In this document: piece after piece, positions 25,116-32,883 of the stretch
Layout of the letters: the number at the start of each line of letters is the position of its first letter
How positions within the stretch are numbered: the first letter of the stretch is position 1
DNA from: Aurantimonas manganoxydans SI85-9A1
GTDB lineage: Bacteria; Pseudomonadota; Alphaproteobacteria; Rhizobiales; Rhizobiaceae
Length of the DNA: 64,000 nt
Assembly: GCF_000153465.1 (NCBI RefSeq)
Contig: NZ_CH672387.1
Span: forward strand, 2,705,903-2,769,902
Direction of reading: 5' to 3'
Notes under the pieces: model-generated
What the model saw: the letters and a program-made list of their open reading frames with translations, nothing else
What the model was told of the DNA's origin: nothing
Database searches by the model: none
Position numbers and translations under genes: made by a program

Positions 25116-25628
25116 ATGACGCCGCCTGCCGTTTCCCCGGCCGACCGGGACGCCACCGTCGCGCGGCCCGGCGAGCGCCGCTTCGAGGGGCCCGCACCGG
25201 CCTATGACGATGCCGGGCTGGTCTTCATCGGCCGCATCCGCTCGCCCTGGACCGAGCGGTCGCAATGCCCGAAGAATGTCGGCCGTGCCCGCGAGGCGGG
25301 CCAGCCCGCCGAAATCCGGCTCGACCCGCGTTGGCGCGAGGGCCTTGCGGGTCTGGGCGCCGGGCAATGGGTGCTGCTCCTGACCTGGCTCGACCAGGCG
25401 GATCGCGATCTCGCCTTGCAGATGCCGCGCCACGCCGACGGGCCCCGTGGCACCTTCTCTCTGCGCTCGCCGGTGAGGCCCAATCCGGTCGGCCTGCATC
25501 TCGTCCAGATCGTCGCCCTCGACCGCGAGACCGGAATCATCGGCATCGATGCCATCGACGTCCTCGACGGCACGCCCCTCCTCGACATCAAGCCCTATCT
25601 CGCGTCGGTCGACGCCCCGCCGGCCTGA
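25116..25628 (+). CDS. trmO: tRNA (N6-threonylcarbamoyladenosine(37)-N6)-methyltransferase TrmO
   Basis: 170-residue TsaA/YaeB-like protein. Core signatures: LVFIGRIRSPWTERSQCPKN, then DRDLALQMPRHADG, GTFSLRSPVRPNPVGLHLVQ (the RPNPIG motif) and IDVLDGTPLLDIKPYL. In E. coli TrmO methylates t6A37 of threonine tRNAs; many TsaA-domain proteins are unproven. ATG at 25116 is used; an in-frame ATG at 25044 adds 24 unconserved residues and would leave little room after the operator. Confidence 0.88.
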   Translation: MTPPAVSPADRDATVARPGERRFEGPAPAYDDAGLVFIGRIRSPWTERSQCPKNVGRAREAGQPAEIRLDPRWREGLAGLGAGQWVLLLTWLDQADRDLALQMPRHADGPRGTFSLRSPVRPNPVGLHLVQIVALDRETGIIGIDAIDVLDGTPLLDIKPYLASVDAPPA

Positions 25629-25642
25629 CCGACGGAGTTCCC

Positions 25643-25996
25643 TTGGCCACCGAACGCCAGAAGCGCATCGCCCGCGCCCTCACCGCCCTGATCCCGCGCG
25701 CGCCCTTTATCGACGCCGAGGCGATCCGCGAGGCGGCGCGCGCCCGGCACATGCGCTCCCTGCCGCCCGAACGCGCCGTCTGGCTCGCCGCGGTCGCCCA
25801 TATCCGCCATGTCCATACCGACTATGACGAGCTCATGGACGACGGCTACGACAAGGACGCGGCACGCTTCTTCGTCCTCGACGACACCAATGCGGTGCTG
25901 GACGGCTGGGGCGCCACCCGCCATCTCGCCCCCGACGCTATCGACGAAGAGCCGGGGCTCAACGAAGCGGACGACGACGCTTCCGATTCCGGATGA
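25643..25996 (+). CDS. DUF2293 family protein
   Basis: 117 residues, DUF2293. The conserved part is ALTALIPRAPFIDAEAIREA, then HMRSLPPERAVWLAAVAHIR and HVHTDYDELMDDGYDKDAAR, ending in an acidic tail. Function unknown; the family often reads as a small helical, possibly nucleic-acid-related protein. The only plausible start near the beginning of homology is TTG at 25643, preceded by GACGGAG. It follows trmO by 14 bases and is probably co-transcribed. Confidence 0.82.
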   Translation: MATERQKRIARALTALIPRAPFIDAEAIREAARARHMRSLPPERAVWLAAVAHIRHVHTDYDELMDDGYDKDAARFFVLDDTNAVLDGWGATRHLAPDAIDEEPGLNEADDDASDSG

Positions 25997-26004
25997 ACGA
26001 GCGG

Positions 26005-26025
26005 GCGCCGCGTCACGCGGCGTTC
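26005..26025. terminator. Hairpin between convergent genes
   Basis: CGCCGCG (26006-26012) and CGCGGCG (26016-26022) pair around TCA, followed by TTCCTG. It lies just after the DUF2293 stop and before the end of the oppositely read nucleotidyltransferase gene. Weak T-tract. Confidence 0.4.
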
Positions 26026-26056
26026 CTGTCCGGTGACGGCCGGCAAGGCCGCGAGG

Positions 26057-26839
26057 TCATGCGCGTGAGGTGGCCTGATCCCGCACAATCCCGGCCATCC
26101 AGCTGACGAAAATCCCCAACCGGCGCGTAAAACCGACGGGATCGATGTCCGGCGTGATCGCCTGCTCCAGAAAGTAGAGGATCTGTTCGCCCTGCGCCGG
26201 GTAACGGCACCGGAACGCCTGAGCATGCTCTGCGAGCGTTCCCGGCCAACACGGATCATCCTCGCTTCGCAACACGTTGGTCGAACGGATCAGCTTGCGC
26301 GACGCCTCCCTGACCAGGCGGTTCGCAATGGCGTCGGACCGCGCCACCAGCAACGCGTTACGATAGTCCCCCAGAACGCGCTCGAAATCCCCGTTTACCG
26401 CGAGGGCGAGTGTCATCGAGGGACGGAACAGGGCGATACCATCCGCCAGATCCTCACCGACGAGGCAGCGGCAATGGTGCCTGATCCAGTAGCGCCATGC
26501 CATACCGGCGTCCTCCGACGTAACCTCCTTGAGCAAGCCCATGTCGAAATCGACCTTGCTGATGACCGGGTGAGCCAGATCGATTTCAAGCCTGATCGCG
26601 TCGAGGACAGCCGCTTCGCGATCGGACAACGGTCGGCGCATGATCAGTGACAGGTCGAGGTCCGAACACCCTGGGACTGCACGGCCGGCCGCGATGCTCC
26701 CATAGACATAGACGCTGTGAATCGAACGAACCGAATCCAGGGACAGCCGGTCCCGGACCTGCGCGAGGACGGGGAGGAACGCGCCCTGGAACGGGCGGTC
26801 TCCGATCACCGGAATGAAACCTCGTTGGTCAGCGGTCAT
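26057..26839 (-). CDS. Stand-alone nucleotidyltransferase-domain protein
   Basis: 260 residues. The N-terminal half has the polymerase-beta-type nucleotidyltransferase motif YVYGSIAAGRAVPGCSDLDL (GS and the DxD pair). The C-terminal half is helical with FVSWMAGIVRD near the end, resembling aminoglycoside adenylyltransferase-like proteins, but no particular substrate can be assigned. Base composition is visibly less GC-rich and codon use less extreme than neighbours, and the flanks are non-coding, which suggests acquisition. No antitoxin-like (HEPN/MNT) partner is adjacent. Confidence 0.8.
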   Translation of the reverse strand: MTADQRGFIPVIGDRPFQGAFLPVLAQVRDRLSLDSVRSIHSVYVYGSIAAGRAVPGCSDLDLSLIMRRPLSDREAAVLDAIRLEIDLAHPVISKVDFDMGLLKEVTSEDAGMAWRYWIRHHCRCLVGEDLADGIALFRPSMTLALAVNGDFERVLGDYRNALLVARSDAIANRLVREASRKLIRSTNVLRSEDDPCWPGTLAEHAQAFRCRYPAQGEQILYFLEQAITPDIDPVGFTRRLGIFVSWMAGIVRDQATSRA

Positions 26840-27033
26840 CGTGCCAGCATGCTTCCAGCAATGGGACGGGCCCAGTCAGCCTATCCGCGCATGAGGGCTC
26901 CCGTAAGAGCGAAGCTAGTTCTGCTGCACTCACCGGAACGTCCGCTCGGGGCGGGGCACCTGAGCCTCATCGGCAGGGGCCGGATGCCGGGCTCTCAACC
27001 CTCTCCGCGCAACGGCAACGTCACGAGAAAACC

Positions 27034-27615
27034 TCAGGCGTAGATCCACTGCTCGGGAATGCGCGCCTCGACGGCCTCGCCGACAGCGATGCGGCCGGGC
27101 TTCTCGACCCAGGCGACGAGGCCGCGGCGGTGCATGGCGGCCTTCACGAAGCCCAGTTCGATGTCGCCGCGATCCGGGTAATGCGCCGCGATCGCTGCGC
27201 CGGAGGATCGGCAGGGGCCGTTGTCGCCGTCGACCCGCAGGGTCACGCCGCCGGCAAACATCAGGAGCGTGCGCGGCGGCAGCCAGGTGAGATGCGCAAT
27301 GCCGCCGACGAGCAGATTGCCGCCGATCCATTCCGGCCGGATCTCGGGAATGCCGAGCGCAGCTGCGGCCTCGGCCAGTTCGTCGGCGGCCAGCAGCGAG
27401 AGCTGGCGCTCGTTGCGCATCCTTGTGCCGCGCGGATACCAGGGCTCGCGCCCCCCTGAACGCCGCGTCATCCCGCCATGGCGGTCGCCGTCGATGCCGT
27501 CGAAGCCGAGGTCGAGATGATCGACCGGCACGGTGGCAAACCCTTCGCCCTGCGTGCGGAAGAGCCCTTCGATCGTGGCGGCGATCTTGCGCGCCCGCGT
27601 GCGTTGCATCTGCAT
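27034..27615 (-). CDS. MOSC domain protein
   Basis: 193-residue MOSC (molybdenum cofactor sulfurase C-terminal) protein. Key parts: GIDGDRHGGMTRRSGGRE, NERQLSLLAADELAEAAAAL, IRPEWIGGNLLVGGI and the conserved Cys in VDGDNGPCRSSGAAI, which in the family carries sulfide or binds the cofactor. Partner and substrate are unknown. It lies 42 bases after the DedA-family gene on the same strand. Confidence 0.92.
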   Translation of the reverse strand: MQMQRTRARKIAATIEGLFRTQGEGFATVPVDHLDLGFDGIDGDRHGGMTRRSGGREPWYPRGTRMRNERQLSLLAADELAEAAAALGIPEIRPEWIGGNLLVGGIAHLTWLPPRTLLMFAGGVTLRVDGDNGPCRSSGAAIAAHYPDRGDIELGFVKAAMHRRGLVAWVEKPGRIAVGEAVEARIPEQWIYA

Positions 27616-27657
27616 CCGTCGGTGTCGTCCGGCATCGTGTTGGCGGGGACGGCCCGC

Positions 27658-28290
27658 CTAGCGCGGCGAATCGTCGGTGGTCTCCGCCCGCCCGTGGCTG
27701 CGGTCGAAGGTGGCGACACGATAGATGTAGAAGCCGACGATGGCGATGAGCACGGCGTTGGAAACCGGCCCGACATAGGATTCCACCGCCTCGTAGTTCT
27801 GGCCGAGCGCATAGCCCGCATAGGCCAGAAGCGTCGTCCAGGCGGCGCTGCCGATGGCGGAGAAGATCAGGAAGGTCAGGAAGGACATCTTCGCGATGCC
27901 GGCCGGGACCGAGATCAGCGTGCGCACCGCCGGCACGAGGCGTCCGAACAGGACGGCGGCGATGCCGTATTTGCGGAACCAGCGATCGGCCGCGTCGACG
28001 TCTTCCGGGCCCATCGTCAGCCAGCGGCCATGGCGCTCGGTGAAGCGCTTCAGCCGCCGCTCGCCGACAAAGCGGCCGGCATAGTACCAGGGGATGACGC
28101 CGAGGAGCGACCCCACCGTGCCGGCGAGGATCACCGTGACCAGCGACATCTGGCCGGTCGCCGATTGGTAGCCGGCCAGCGGCATGATCAGTTCGGAGGG
28201 GATCGGCGGAAAGACGTTTTCCAGGAACATCAGAAGCGCGATTCCGAAGGGGCCGAGCGTTTCCATCATGCTGCGGACAAAGGCGTCCAT
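27658..28290 (-). CDS. DedA-family (SNARE-associated/VTT) membrane protein
   Basis: 210 residues with about five membrane segments. The family core is visible: FLENVFPPIPSELIMPLAGY (conserved Glu and Pro), GSLLGVIPWYYAGRFVGERR, WFRKYGIAAVLFGRLVPAVR (the FxRxxPxxR motif, important in DedA) and ISVPAGIAKMSFLTFLIFS. DedA proteins are linked to lipid (undecaprenyl phosphate or phospholipid) flipping and membrane homeostasis. Start at ATG 28290; the leftover upstream frame has no coding signal. Confidence 0.92.
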   Translation of the reverse strand: MDAFVRSMMETLGPFGIALLMFLENVFPPIPSELIMPLAGYQSATGQMSLVTVILAGTVGSLLGVIPWYYAGRFVGERRLKRFTERHGRWLTMGPEDVDAADRWFRKYGIAAVLFGRLVPAVRTLISVPAGIAKMSFLTFLIFSAIGSAAWTTLLAYAGYALGQNYEAVESYVGPVSNAVLIAIVGFYIYRVATFDRSHGRAETTDDSPR

Positions 28291-28446
28291 GTCGTCTCCG
28301 TTCAGTCTCGCCGCGCGCGGCGCCATTCGTCGGGAAGAAAGCCCCGCATGGCGATTCGGGTTCCGCCCCGCATGCGGCCTGTGGGCATCCCTTCGCGTAA
28401 GGCCGGCGCGCTTGCCGGCATCGCGGGAGACTGATCTGTTGCCTGG

Positions 28447-28848
28447 ATGACGACCGGTCTCGACACATTCGACGGCTTCAGCTGGGCGAGCCTCCTCGCC
28501 GGACAGGACGTGCTCGTCCTCGACCCCGACGCGGCGCGGGGCCTGCACACAGCCAACGCGCTCGATGCCGCCGGGGCCCGCGCCAGCCGCGTCGCCACCG
28601 CGGAGGCGGCGCGCGACCGCATGCTGCGCCGCGCCTTCGTCGTCGCGGTGGTCGCTCTGCCTGGCGAGGCCAGCCTCGACGAGAGCCTGCACGCGCAGTT
28701 CGCGGCGGCGGGCCTGCATCTGATGCTGCTGGCCGCGCCCGCGCGCCACGCCGCGCTGCGGGCCCGTTATCCCGGCGCCCGCGTCGCCGGCCTCGACCTC
28801 GGCGAACGCCAGTTCGTCATGCTGCTGACCGGCACCGCCGACGAATAG
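28447..28848 (+). CDS. Degenerate receiver-like domain protein
   Basis: 133 residues, Ala/Arg-rich. The pattern DVLVLDPDAARGLHTANALD followed by alternating strand-helix units resembles a response-regulator receiver fold whose DxD acidic pocket is kept, but the phospho-acceptor strand reads VVAVVALPGEAS without an Asp and the C-terminal Lys is missing. It would be an inactive (pseudo-)receiver. I do not recognise a named family; this is a fold guess. Confidence 0.6.
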   Translation: MTTGLDTFDGFSWASLLAGQDVLVLDPDAARGLHTANALDAAGARASRVATAEAARDRMLRRAFVVAVVALPGEASLDESLHAQFAAAGLHLMLLAAPARHAALRARYPGARVAGLDLGERQFVMLLTGTADE

Positions 28849-28920
28849 GCCGCGCCTCTCCCCGGACGATCGCGGCAGGCGGCAGCCCTGCCCGTCGCCG
28901 TTCCGCCAGCCTCGCCCGCG

Positions 28921-29346
28921 TCAGGGGGCCGGATGGCTGTCCGCCAGGCACTGGTCGTGATCGGCCAGCACCTCGATCACCCGGCACTCCTCGACGGTCT
29001 CGTGGCAGCAGCGGGTCATCCGTTCGACCTCGACGCGCAGCGCTGACAGCCGCGCGATCTTGCGGTCGATGTCGGCCAGATGCGCGGTGGCGATCTCGTC
29101 CGCCTTGGCGCAGGGCCGCGTCGGATGTCCGGCCAGATCGAGCAGCTCCCGGATCGCGTCGATGTCGAAGCCGAGTTCGCGCGCATGGCGCACGAAACCG
29201 AGGCGGCGCAGATGCGCCTCGCCATAAAGCCGCCGGTTGCCGGTGCTGCGCGGCGGCGCCGGCAGCAGGCCGATCTCCTCGTAATAGCGGATGGTCGGGA
29301 TCTTCACGCCGGTGCGGCGCGACAGCGCGCCGATCGCGAGATTCAT
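28921..29346 (-). CDS. MerR-family metal-responsive regulator (ZntR/CadR-like)
   Basis: 141 residues. N-terminal MerR helix-turn-helix: LAIGALSRRTGVKIPTIRYY, EEIGLLPAPPRSTGNRRLYG. A dimerisation helix and a Cys-rich effector region follow: RPCAKADEIA at about residue 79, then CCHETVEEC and DHDQC near the C-terminus, the pattern for divalent soft metals (Zn, Cd, Pb). Divergent from the cation efflux gene, with the typical operator in between. Confidence 0.92.
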   Translation of the reverse strand: MNLAIGALSRRTGVKIPTIRYYEEIGLLPAPPRSTGNRRLYGEAHLRRLGFVRHARELGFDIDAIRELLDLAGHPTRPCAKADEIATAHLADIDRKIARLSALRVEVERMTRCCHETVEECRVIEVLADHDQCLADSHPAP

Positions 29347-29358
29347 CGGATTTTCCCC

Positions 29359-29389
29359 TTGCTTCTCCAGTCACTGGAGATTGTAGGGT
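29359..29389 (+). promoter_or_regulatory. MerR-type promoter/operator for the cation efflux gene
   Basis: -35 TTGCTT (29359-29364), a 19-base spacer, -10 TAGGGT (29384-29389). The spacer carries the dyad TCTCCAG-TCA-CTGGAGA (29364-29380). An over-long 19-base spacer with a dyad between the boxes is the hallmark of promoters that MerR proteins twist into activity. The arms resemble known CadR/PbrR/ZntR sites. Confidence 0.85.
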
Positions 29390-29419
29390 CGCGCCGAACG
29401 CATGAAAAGGAGCCCTGCG

Positions 29420-30145
29420 ATGGCCGACCATTGCTGCGCCAGCACCGCCACACCCGCCGCCCCGACCGAGCCGGCAGCGGCCGAACCCGCACCGACCGCT
29501 GCCTGCGGCTGTTCGGGCGGGGTTCCCGTCTTCGACGGCGTCGATCCGCGCTACAAGCGCATCCTGTGGACCGTCATCGCCATCAACGGCGCGATGTTCT
29601 TCGTCGAGATGGGCGCCGGCCGCATCGCCGGATCACAGGCGCTCATGGCCGATGCGCTCGACTTCCTCGGCGACACCCTGACCTACGGCCTCAGCCTGGC
29701 GGTCATCGGCGCAAGCCTGAAGATCCGTGCCTCGGCGGCCCTGTTCAAGGGCGTCTCGCTCAGCCTGATGGCGCTGTGGGTGTTCGGCTCGACGGCCTAT
29801 CAGGTGCTGGTGCTCGGCGTTCCCAGCGCCCAGATCATGGGGCTGATCGGACTGCTGGCGCTCATCGCCAACCTGGCCTCGGTCGCCCTCTTGATGCGCT
29901 ACAAGGACGGCGATGCCAATGTGCGCTCGGTCTGGCTGTGCTCGCGCAACGACGCGATCGGCAATGTGGTGGTGATGGTCGCCGCCCTCGGCGTCTGGGG
30001 GGCGGGCTCGGCCTGGCCCGACCTCGCCGTCGCAGGGGTCATGGCCGGCCTGTTCCTCACCTCGTCTGTCGCCATCCTGCGCCAGGCCTTTGCGGAATAT
30101 GGCGAAACGCCCGCCGGGCTCGCAGCGTCAGAGACCCGCTCCTGA
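29420..30145 (+). CDS. Cation efflux (CDF) family transporter with Cys-rich N-terminus
   Basis: 241 residues. A cytosolic N-terminal tail has CC (MADHCC) and CGCSGG, likely metal-capture sites. Then come six membrane helices with the CDF site residues: NGAMFFVEMGAGRIAGSQAL, MADALDFLGDTLTYGLS (the HxxxD/DxxxD-type site reads D-A-L-D) and SRNDAIGNVVVMVAA. It lacks the usual His of HxxxD and the long C-terminal domain, a pattern seen in short MerR-linked members. The Shine-Dalgarno AAAAGGAG fits ATG 29420 rather than 29402. Confidence 0.9.
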   Translation: MADHCCASTATPAAPTEPAAAEPAPTAACGCSGGVPVFDGVDPRYKRILWTVIAINGAMFFVEMGAGRIAGSQALMADALDFLGDTLTYGLSLAVIGASLKIRASAALFKGVSLSLMALWVFGSTAYQVLVLGVPSAQIMGLIGLLALIANLASVALLMRYKDGDANVRSVWLCSRNDAIGNVVVMVAALGVWGAGSAWPDLAVAGVMAGLFLTSSVAILRQAFAEYGETPAGLAASETRS

Positions 30146-30157
30146 CAGGGCACGGCG

Positions 30158-30176
30158 TGGGAGCACATGGCTCCCA
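30158..30176. terminator. Hairpin between convergent genes
   Basis: TGGGAGC (30158-30164) pairs with GCTCCCA (30170-30176), loop of five. It is 13 bases after the transporter stop and 43 bases before the end of the receiver gene. No T-run. Confidence 0.45.
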
Positions 30177-30218
30177 ACGTCAGCCAGCCGCACGCGCCTG
30201 GACGCGAACCGGCTGTCC

Positions 30219-30605
30219 TCAGTCGGTGACGGCGAGGATGGAATGCTCGATCTGGCTGGCGCTGTAGGGCTTCTGCAGCACCGGGCAAACCTGCCATTCC
30301 GTCTCCAGCCCCTCGCGGCCGTAGCCGGTGGCGAAGACGATCGGGATGCCGGCCTCCCGCAGCCGCGTGGCGATCGGATAGATCTTCTCGCCGCCGATAT
30401 TGACGTCGAGAATGGCCACGTCGATCGCCATGCCGGAATCCAGCATGTCATGGGCGCGCTTCAGCCGCATGGCCAGTCCGACGACCTCGCAGCCGAGGTC
30501 GAACAGCATGTCTTCCAGTTGCATGGCGACGAGGCTCTCGTCCTCGACCACGAACACCTTCAGTCCGGCGACGTCACGAGCAGTGTTATGCGGCTGTGCT
30601 TGCAA
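30219..30605 (-). CDS. Stand-alone response regulator receiver
   Basis: 128 residues, one REC domain with no output domain. FVVEDESLVAMQLEDML gives the acidic pocket, the phospho-acceptor is in VAILDVNIGGEKIYP, the Thr in IVFATGYG and the Lys in VLQKPYS. The start overlaps the end of the HWE kinase gene by 20 bases; the two are surely a cognate pair. This kind of single-domain regulator commonly accompanies HWE kinases in rhizobia. Confidence 0.93.
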   Translation of the reverse strand: MQAQPHNTARDVAGLKVFVVEDESLVAMQLEDMLFDLGCEVVGLAMRLKRAHDMLDSGMAIDVAILDVNIGGEKIYPIATRLREAGIPIVFATGYGREGLETEWQVCPVLQKPYSASQIEHSILAVTD

Positions 30606-32070
30606 ATTCCTCCACCTCGGACAGGGCTAGTTCGATACGGCAGATGAGGCCGCCGGAGGCAAGGTCAAGGGACAGCGTACCGGATAGTTCGCCTTCGACC
30701 ACACGGTGCAGCATGCGCATCCCGAACCCCTCGACGAGCGGGTTCGCGGAAACCGGCGTTCCCGCCGTCTCCGTCCAGGCGATCGACAGGTGGCGCCCGG
30801 CGCCTTCGCCGGCGACCTGCCAACTCACCGCCAGCTCGCCCTCGTCGCTGGACAGCGCACCGTAGGCGGCCGCGTTGGCGGCCAGCTCGTGGAACACCAT
30901 GCTCAGGGCGATCGCCGAGCGGGCGGTCAAATGGACCTCCGGCCCGGACATGGTGACCCGGCTGCCCGGGAACGGCGACAGCTCCTGGCGCAGGAGCACG
31001 CGGAGCCCTGCCGCCTCCCAGCGCCGCTCGGCCAGAACGTTGTGGGCGTGGCTGAGCGCCAGGATGCGCGCGTCGAATGCGGCGCGCGCCTCCTGGGCCT
31101 GCGGCAGCTTGCGGAAGCTCTGGCGCGCCATGGACTGGACGGTGGAGAGCGTGTTCTTCACCCGGTGATTGAGTTCGTCGATCAGCAGCCGCTGGCGATC
31201 GGCGGCGCGGATCGCGTCGGTCCGGTCGGCGCCCTGCACGAAGACGCCGGTCACACGGCCTTCGGCATCGCGGATCGGATTGTAGGTGAAATCGATGAAG
31301 GTCTCGCTCAGCCCCTCGTCGCCCTCCCCGTGGATGAGCAGGCGCACGCCCTCGCCGGTGAAGGACTTGCCCTCGGCATAGACCGCGTCGAGCATCTCGA
31401 AGAAGCCCTGCCCCTCCACCTCGGGCAGCGCCTGGCGGATCGGCAGGCCGATCACGTCGCGATGGCCGACGAATCGGGCATAGCTGTCATTGGCGAAGAC
31501 GGGGACATGATCGGGTCCCTGCAGTACCGCGATCATGCCCGGCGCCTGTCGGAACAGGCGGCGGAACTCCTCGCTCTCGGAGCGGGTCTCCTGATAGGCC
31601 TCCTCGACCTCGCGCGCATTGCGCAGCAGCGCCAGTTCGCCCGGCACGGCGCTGCTCGGCACGGTGTTCGCCTGTTTCAGCCGGACGATCTCGGTGACGT
31701 CCACGGTGTTCTGCACGATGAAGGCAACCGCGCCGTCATCGTCCAGGATCGGCGTGTGCGTGGCGGTCCAGTAGCGTTCCTCGACGCCCCCGCCCTGTGA
31801 TTGCGGCCGTGGGATCTCGTAGGGGATGAAGGCGATCGTGTCGGGTTCGCCGGTCTCCAGGACCTCGGCGAAGGAGGCCCTGAGCCGTCGGCCGCTCTCG
31901 CCCTCGTTGGGAAACAGGTCGAACAGCAGCCGGCCGACGAGTTCGTCGCGCGGCTTCAGGAGGGCCTGCTCGTAGGCGCGGTTGACCGACACGTAACGCA
32001 GATCCCGGTCCAGCACCATGTAGGGGCTGGGAAGCACGTCGAAAATGTGGGCGAAGAGGGGATCGTTCAT
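30586..32070 (-). CDS. HWE-type sensor histidine kinase with two PAS domains
   Basis: About 494 residues. PAS 1 (about 5-130; VLPSPYMVLDRDLRYVSVNR) and PAS 2 (about 165-295; FRQAPGMIAVLQGPDHVPVF) precede a HisKA_2/HWE core with DELNHRVKNTLSTVQSMARQ (phospho-His) and a divergent ATPase (FHELAANAAAYGALS, GFGMRMLHRVVEGELSG). No membrane segment, so it senses cytoplasmic signals, plausibly redox or light-like ligands bound by PAS. Transmits to the overlapping receiver. Start at ATG 32070, where the PAS begins soon after. Confidence 0.92.
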   Translation of the reverse strand: MNDPLFAHIFDVLPSPYMVLDRDLRYVSVNRAYEQALLKPRDELVGRLLFDLFPNEGESGRRLRASFAEVLETGEPDTIAFIPYEIPRPQSQGGGVEERYWTATHTPILDDDGAVAFIVQNTVDVTEIVRLKQANTVPSSAVPGELALLRNAREVEEAYQETRSESEEFRRLFRQAPGMIAVLQGPDHVPVFANDSYARFVGHRDVIGLPIRQALPEVEGQGFFEMLDAVYAEGKSFTGEGVRLLIHGEGDEGLSETFIDFTYNPIRDAEGRVTGVFVQGADRTDAIRAADRQRLLIDELNHRVKNTLSTVQSMARQSFRKLPQAQEARAAFDARILALSHAHNVLAERRWEAAGLRVLLRQELSPFPGSRVTMSGPEVHLTARSAIALSMVFHELAANAAAYGALSSDEGELAVSWQVAGEGAGRHLSIAWTETAGTPVSANPLVEGFGMRMLHRVVEGELSGTLSLDLASGGLICRIELALSEVEEFASTAA

Positions 32071-32406
32071 GCCAGCGCGGGGGACCTGCAATCCGTACCC
32101 GTCATCCCATCGGGTCCGCACCCCGGTCCGGCCGGATCGCGGGGCGATGTCGGGCGGCATCGGGCGGACGCCTTCGTGAATTTCGGCTTGTCTGTCGGCA
32201 CATCCGCGCCCTTGTTGACGGCAGGCGACCCCAGGTCGGCGCCGAGCGAATTCGTCTCGTCTTCAGTGGAGGCCGGACGGACACCGGCACCGGTATGCAC
32301 CGTTATTCCACCCCTCGTCCCCCGTAATCCTAAAATGCCATCCCTGCCATTTGGTTGCTGATGCCATGATGAATCTTCACAGGGAAGCGACAGCGCGAAC
32401 AAAACC
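32071..32406. other. Intergenic region upstream of the HWE kinase
   Basis: 336 bases between the kinase start and the end of the small secreted protein gene, both on the minus strand. I see no gene or structured RNA. The right part (about 32310-32400) is relatively AT-rich and may hold the kinase promoter, but no clean -35/-10 pair stands out. Confidence 0.45.
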
Positions 32407-32742
32407 TTACCAGGCGCAGATGCGCGTATCGGTCGCGGCGCTCGACCAGCAGGCCGGGTCGCCGCGCTCGCGCACATAGGTGCCGGGCAAGGGAACGTTG
32501 CGATGGCCCAGATTGACGAAGCCCGAGGCATAGCCCGGACTGTCGATGACGAGGATATAGGTCACGTCCGGCCCGGTGATGGTGAAGCTGCCAGCCGAAT
32601 CGGTCATCTGGAAGTCGCAGTCGAAATAGCCGTCGTCGGAGCTGTAGCAATCGGCCGGTTTCGCCTGCGCACCCGCATGGCCGAGGATCAGAAGCCCCGC
32701 TCCGGCGAGGGTCGCGATCATGGATAGACGTCTGTTCGTCAC
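32407..32742 (-). CDS. Small secreted Cys-containing protein, unknown
   Basis: 111 residues. A signal peptide (Met/Leu/Ala-rich start, cleavage at about AGAQAKPAD) precedes a short mature region of about 80 residues. Four Cys (CYSSDD, YFDCDF, ACWSS, RICAW) could form two disulfides. The strands DSAGSFTITGPDVTYILVID suggest a small beta fold. GTG at 32742 is preceded by GAGGGAGGGCAG; an upstream ATG lacks that. I know no function. A CtrA-like box lies 68 bases upstream. Confidence 0.72.
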   Translation of the reverse strand: MTNRRLSMIATLAGAGLLILGHAGAQAKPADCYSSDDGYFDCDFQMTDSAGSFTITGPDVTYILVIDSPGYASGFVNLGHRNVPLPGTYVRERGDPACWSSAATDTRICAW

Positions 32743-32809
32743 GGCTGCCCTCCCTCGCGCCCATTGCGCGAGGACAAAGTAGCAGGACACAACCGGGACC
32801 GATAGCCGG

Positions 32810-32824
32810 CTAACACCCTGTTAA
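32810..32824. promoter_or_regulatory. CtrA-type box, one mismatch
   Basis: CTAA-CACCCTG-TTAA, followed by C: one base from TTAA-N7-TTAAC. It lies upstream of the small secreted protein gene (32742, minus strand) and downstream of the ettA stop. Confidence 0.35.
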
Positions 32825-32841
32825 CCGTTCGGTCCCGGCCC

Positions 32842-32873
32842 CCGGTCCGGCTCCCTTCCGGAAACCGGACCGG
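32842..32873. terminator. 9-bp hairpin after ettA
   Basis: CCGGTCCGG (32842-32850) and CCGGACCGG (32865-32873) pair perfectly, 11 bases after the ettA stop on the minus strand. No T-tract follows; termination is only suggested. Confidence 0.4.
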
Positions 32874-32883
32874 TGCGAGCCCG

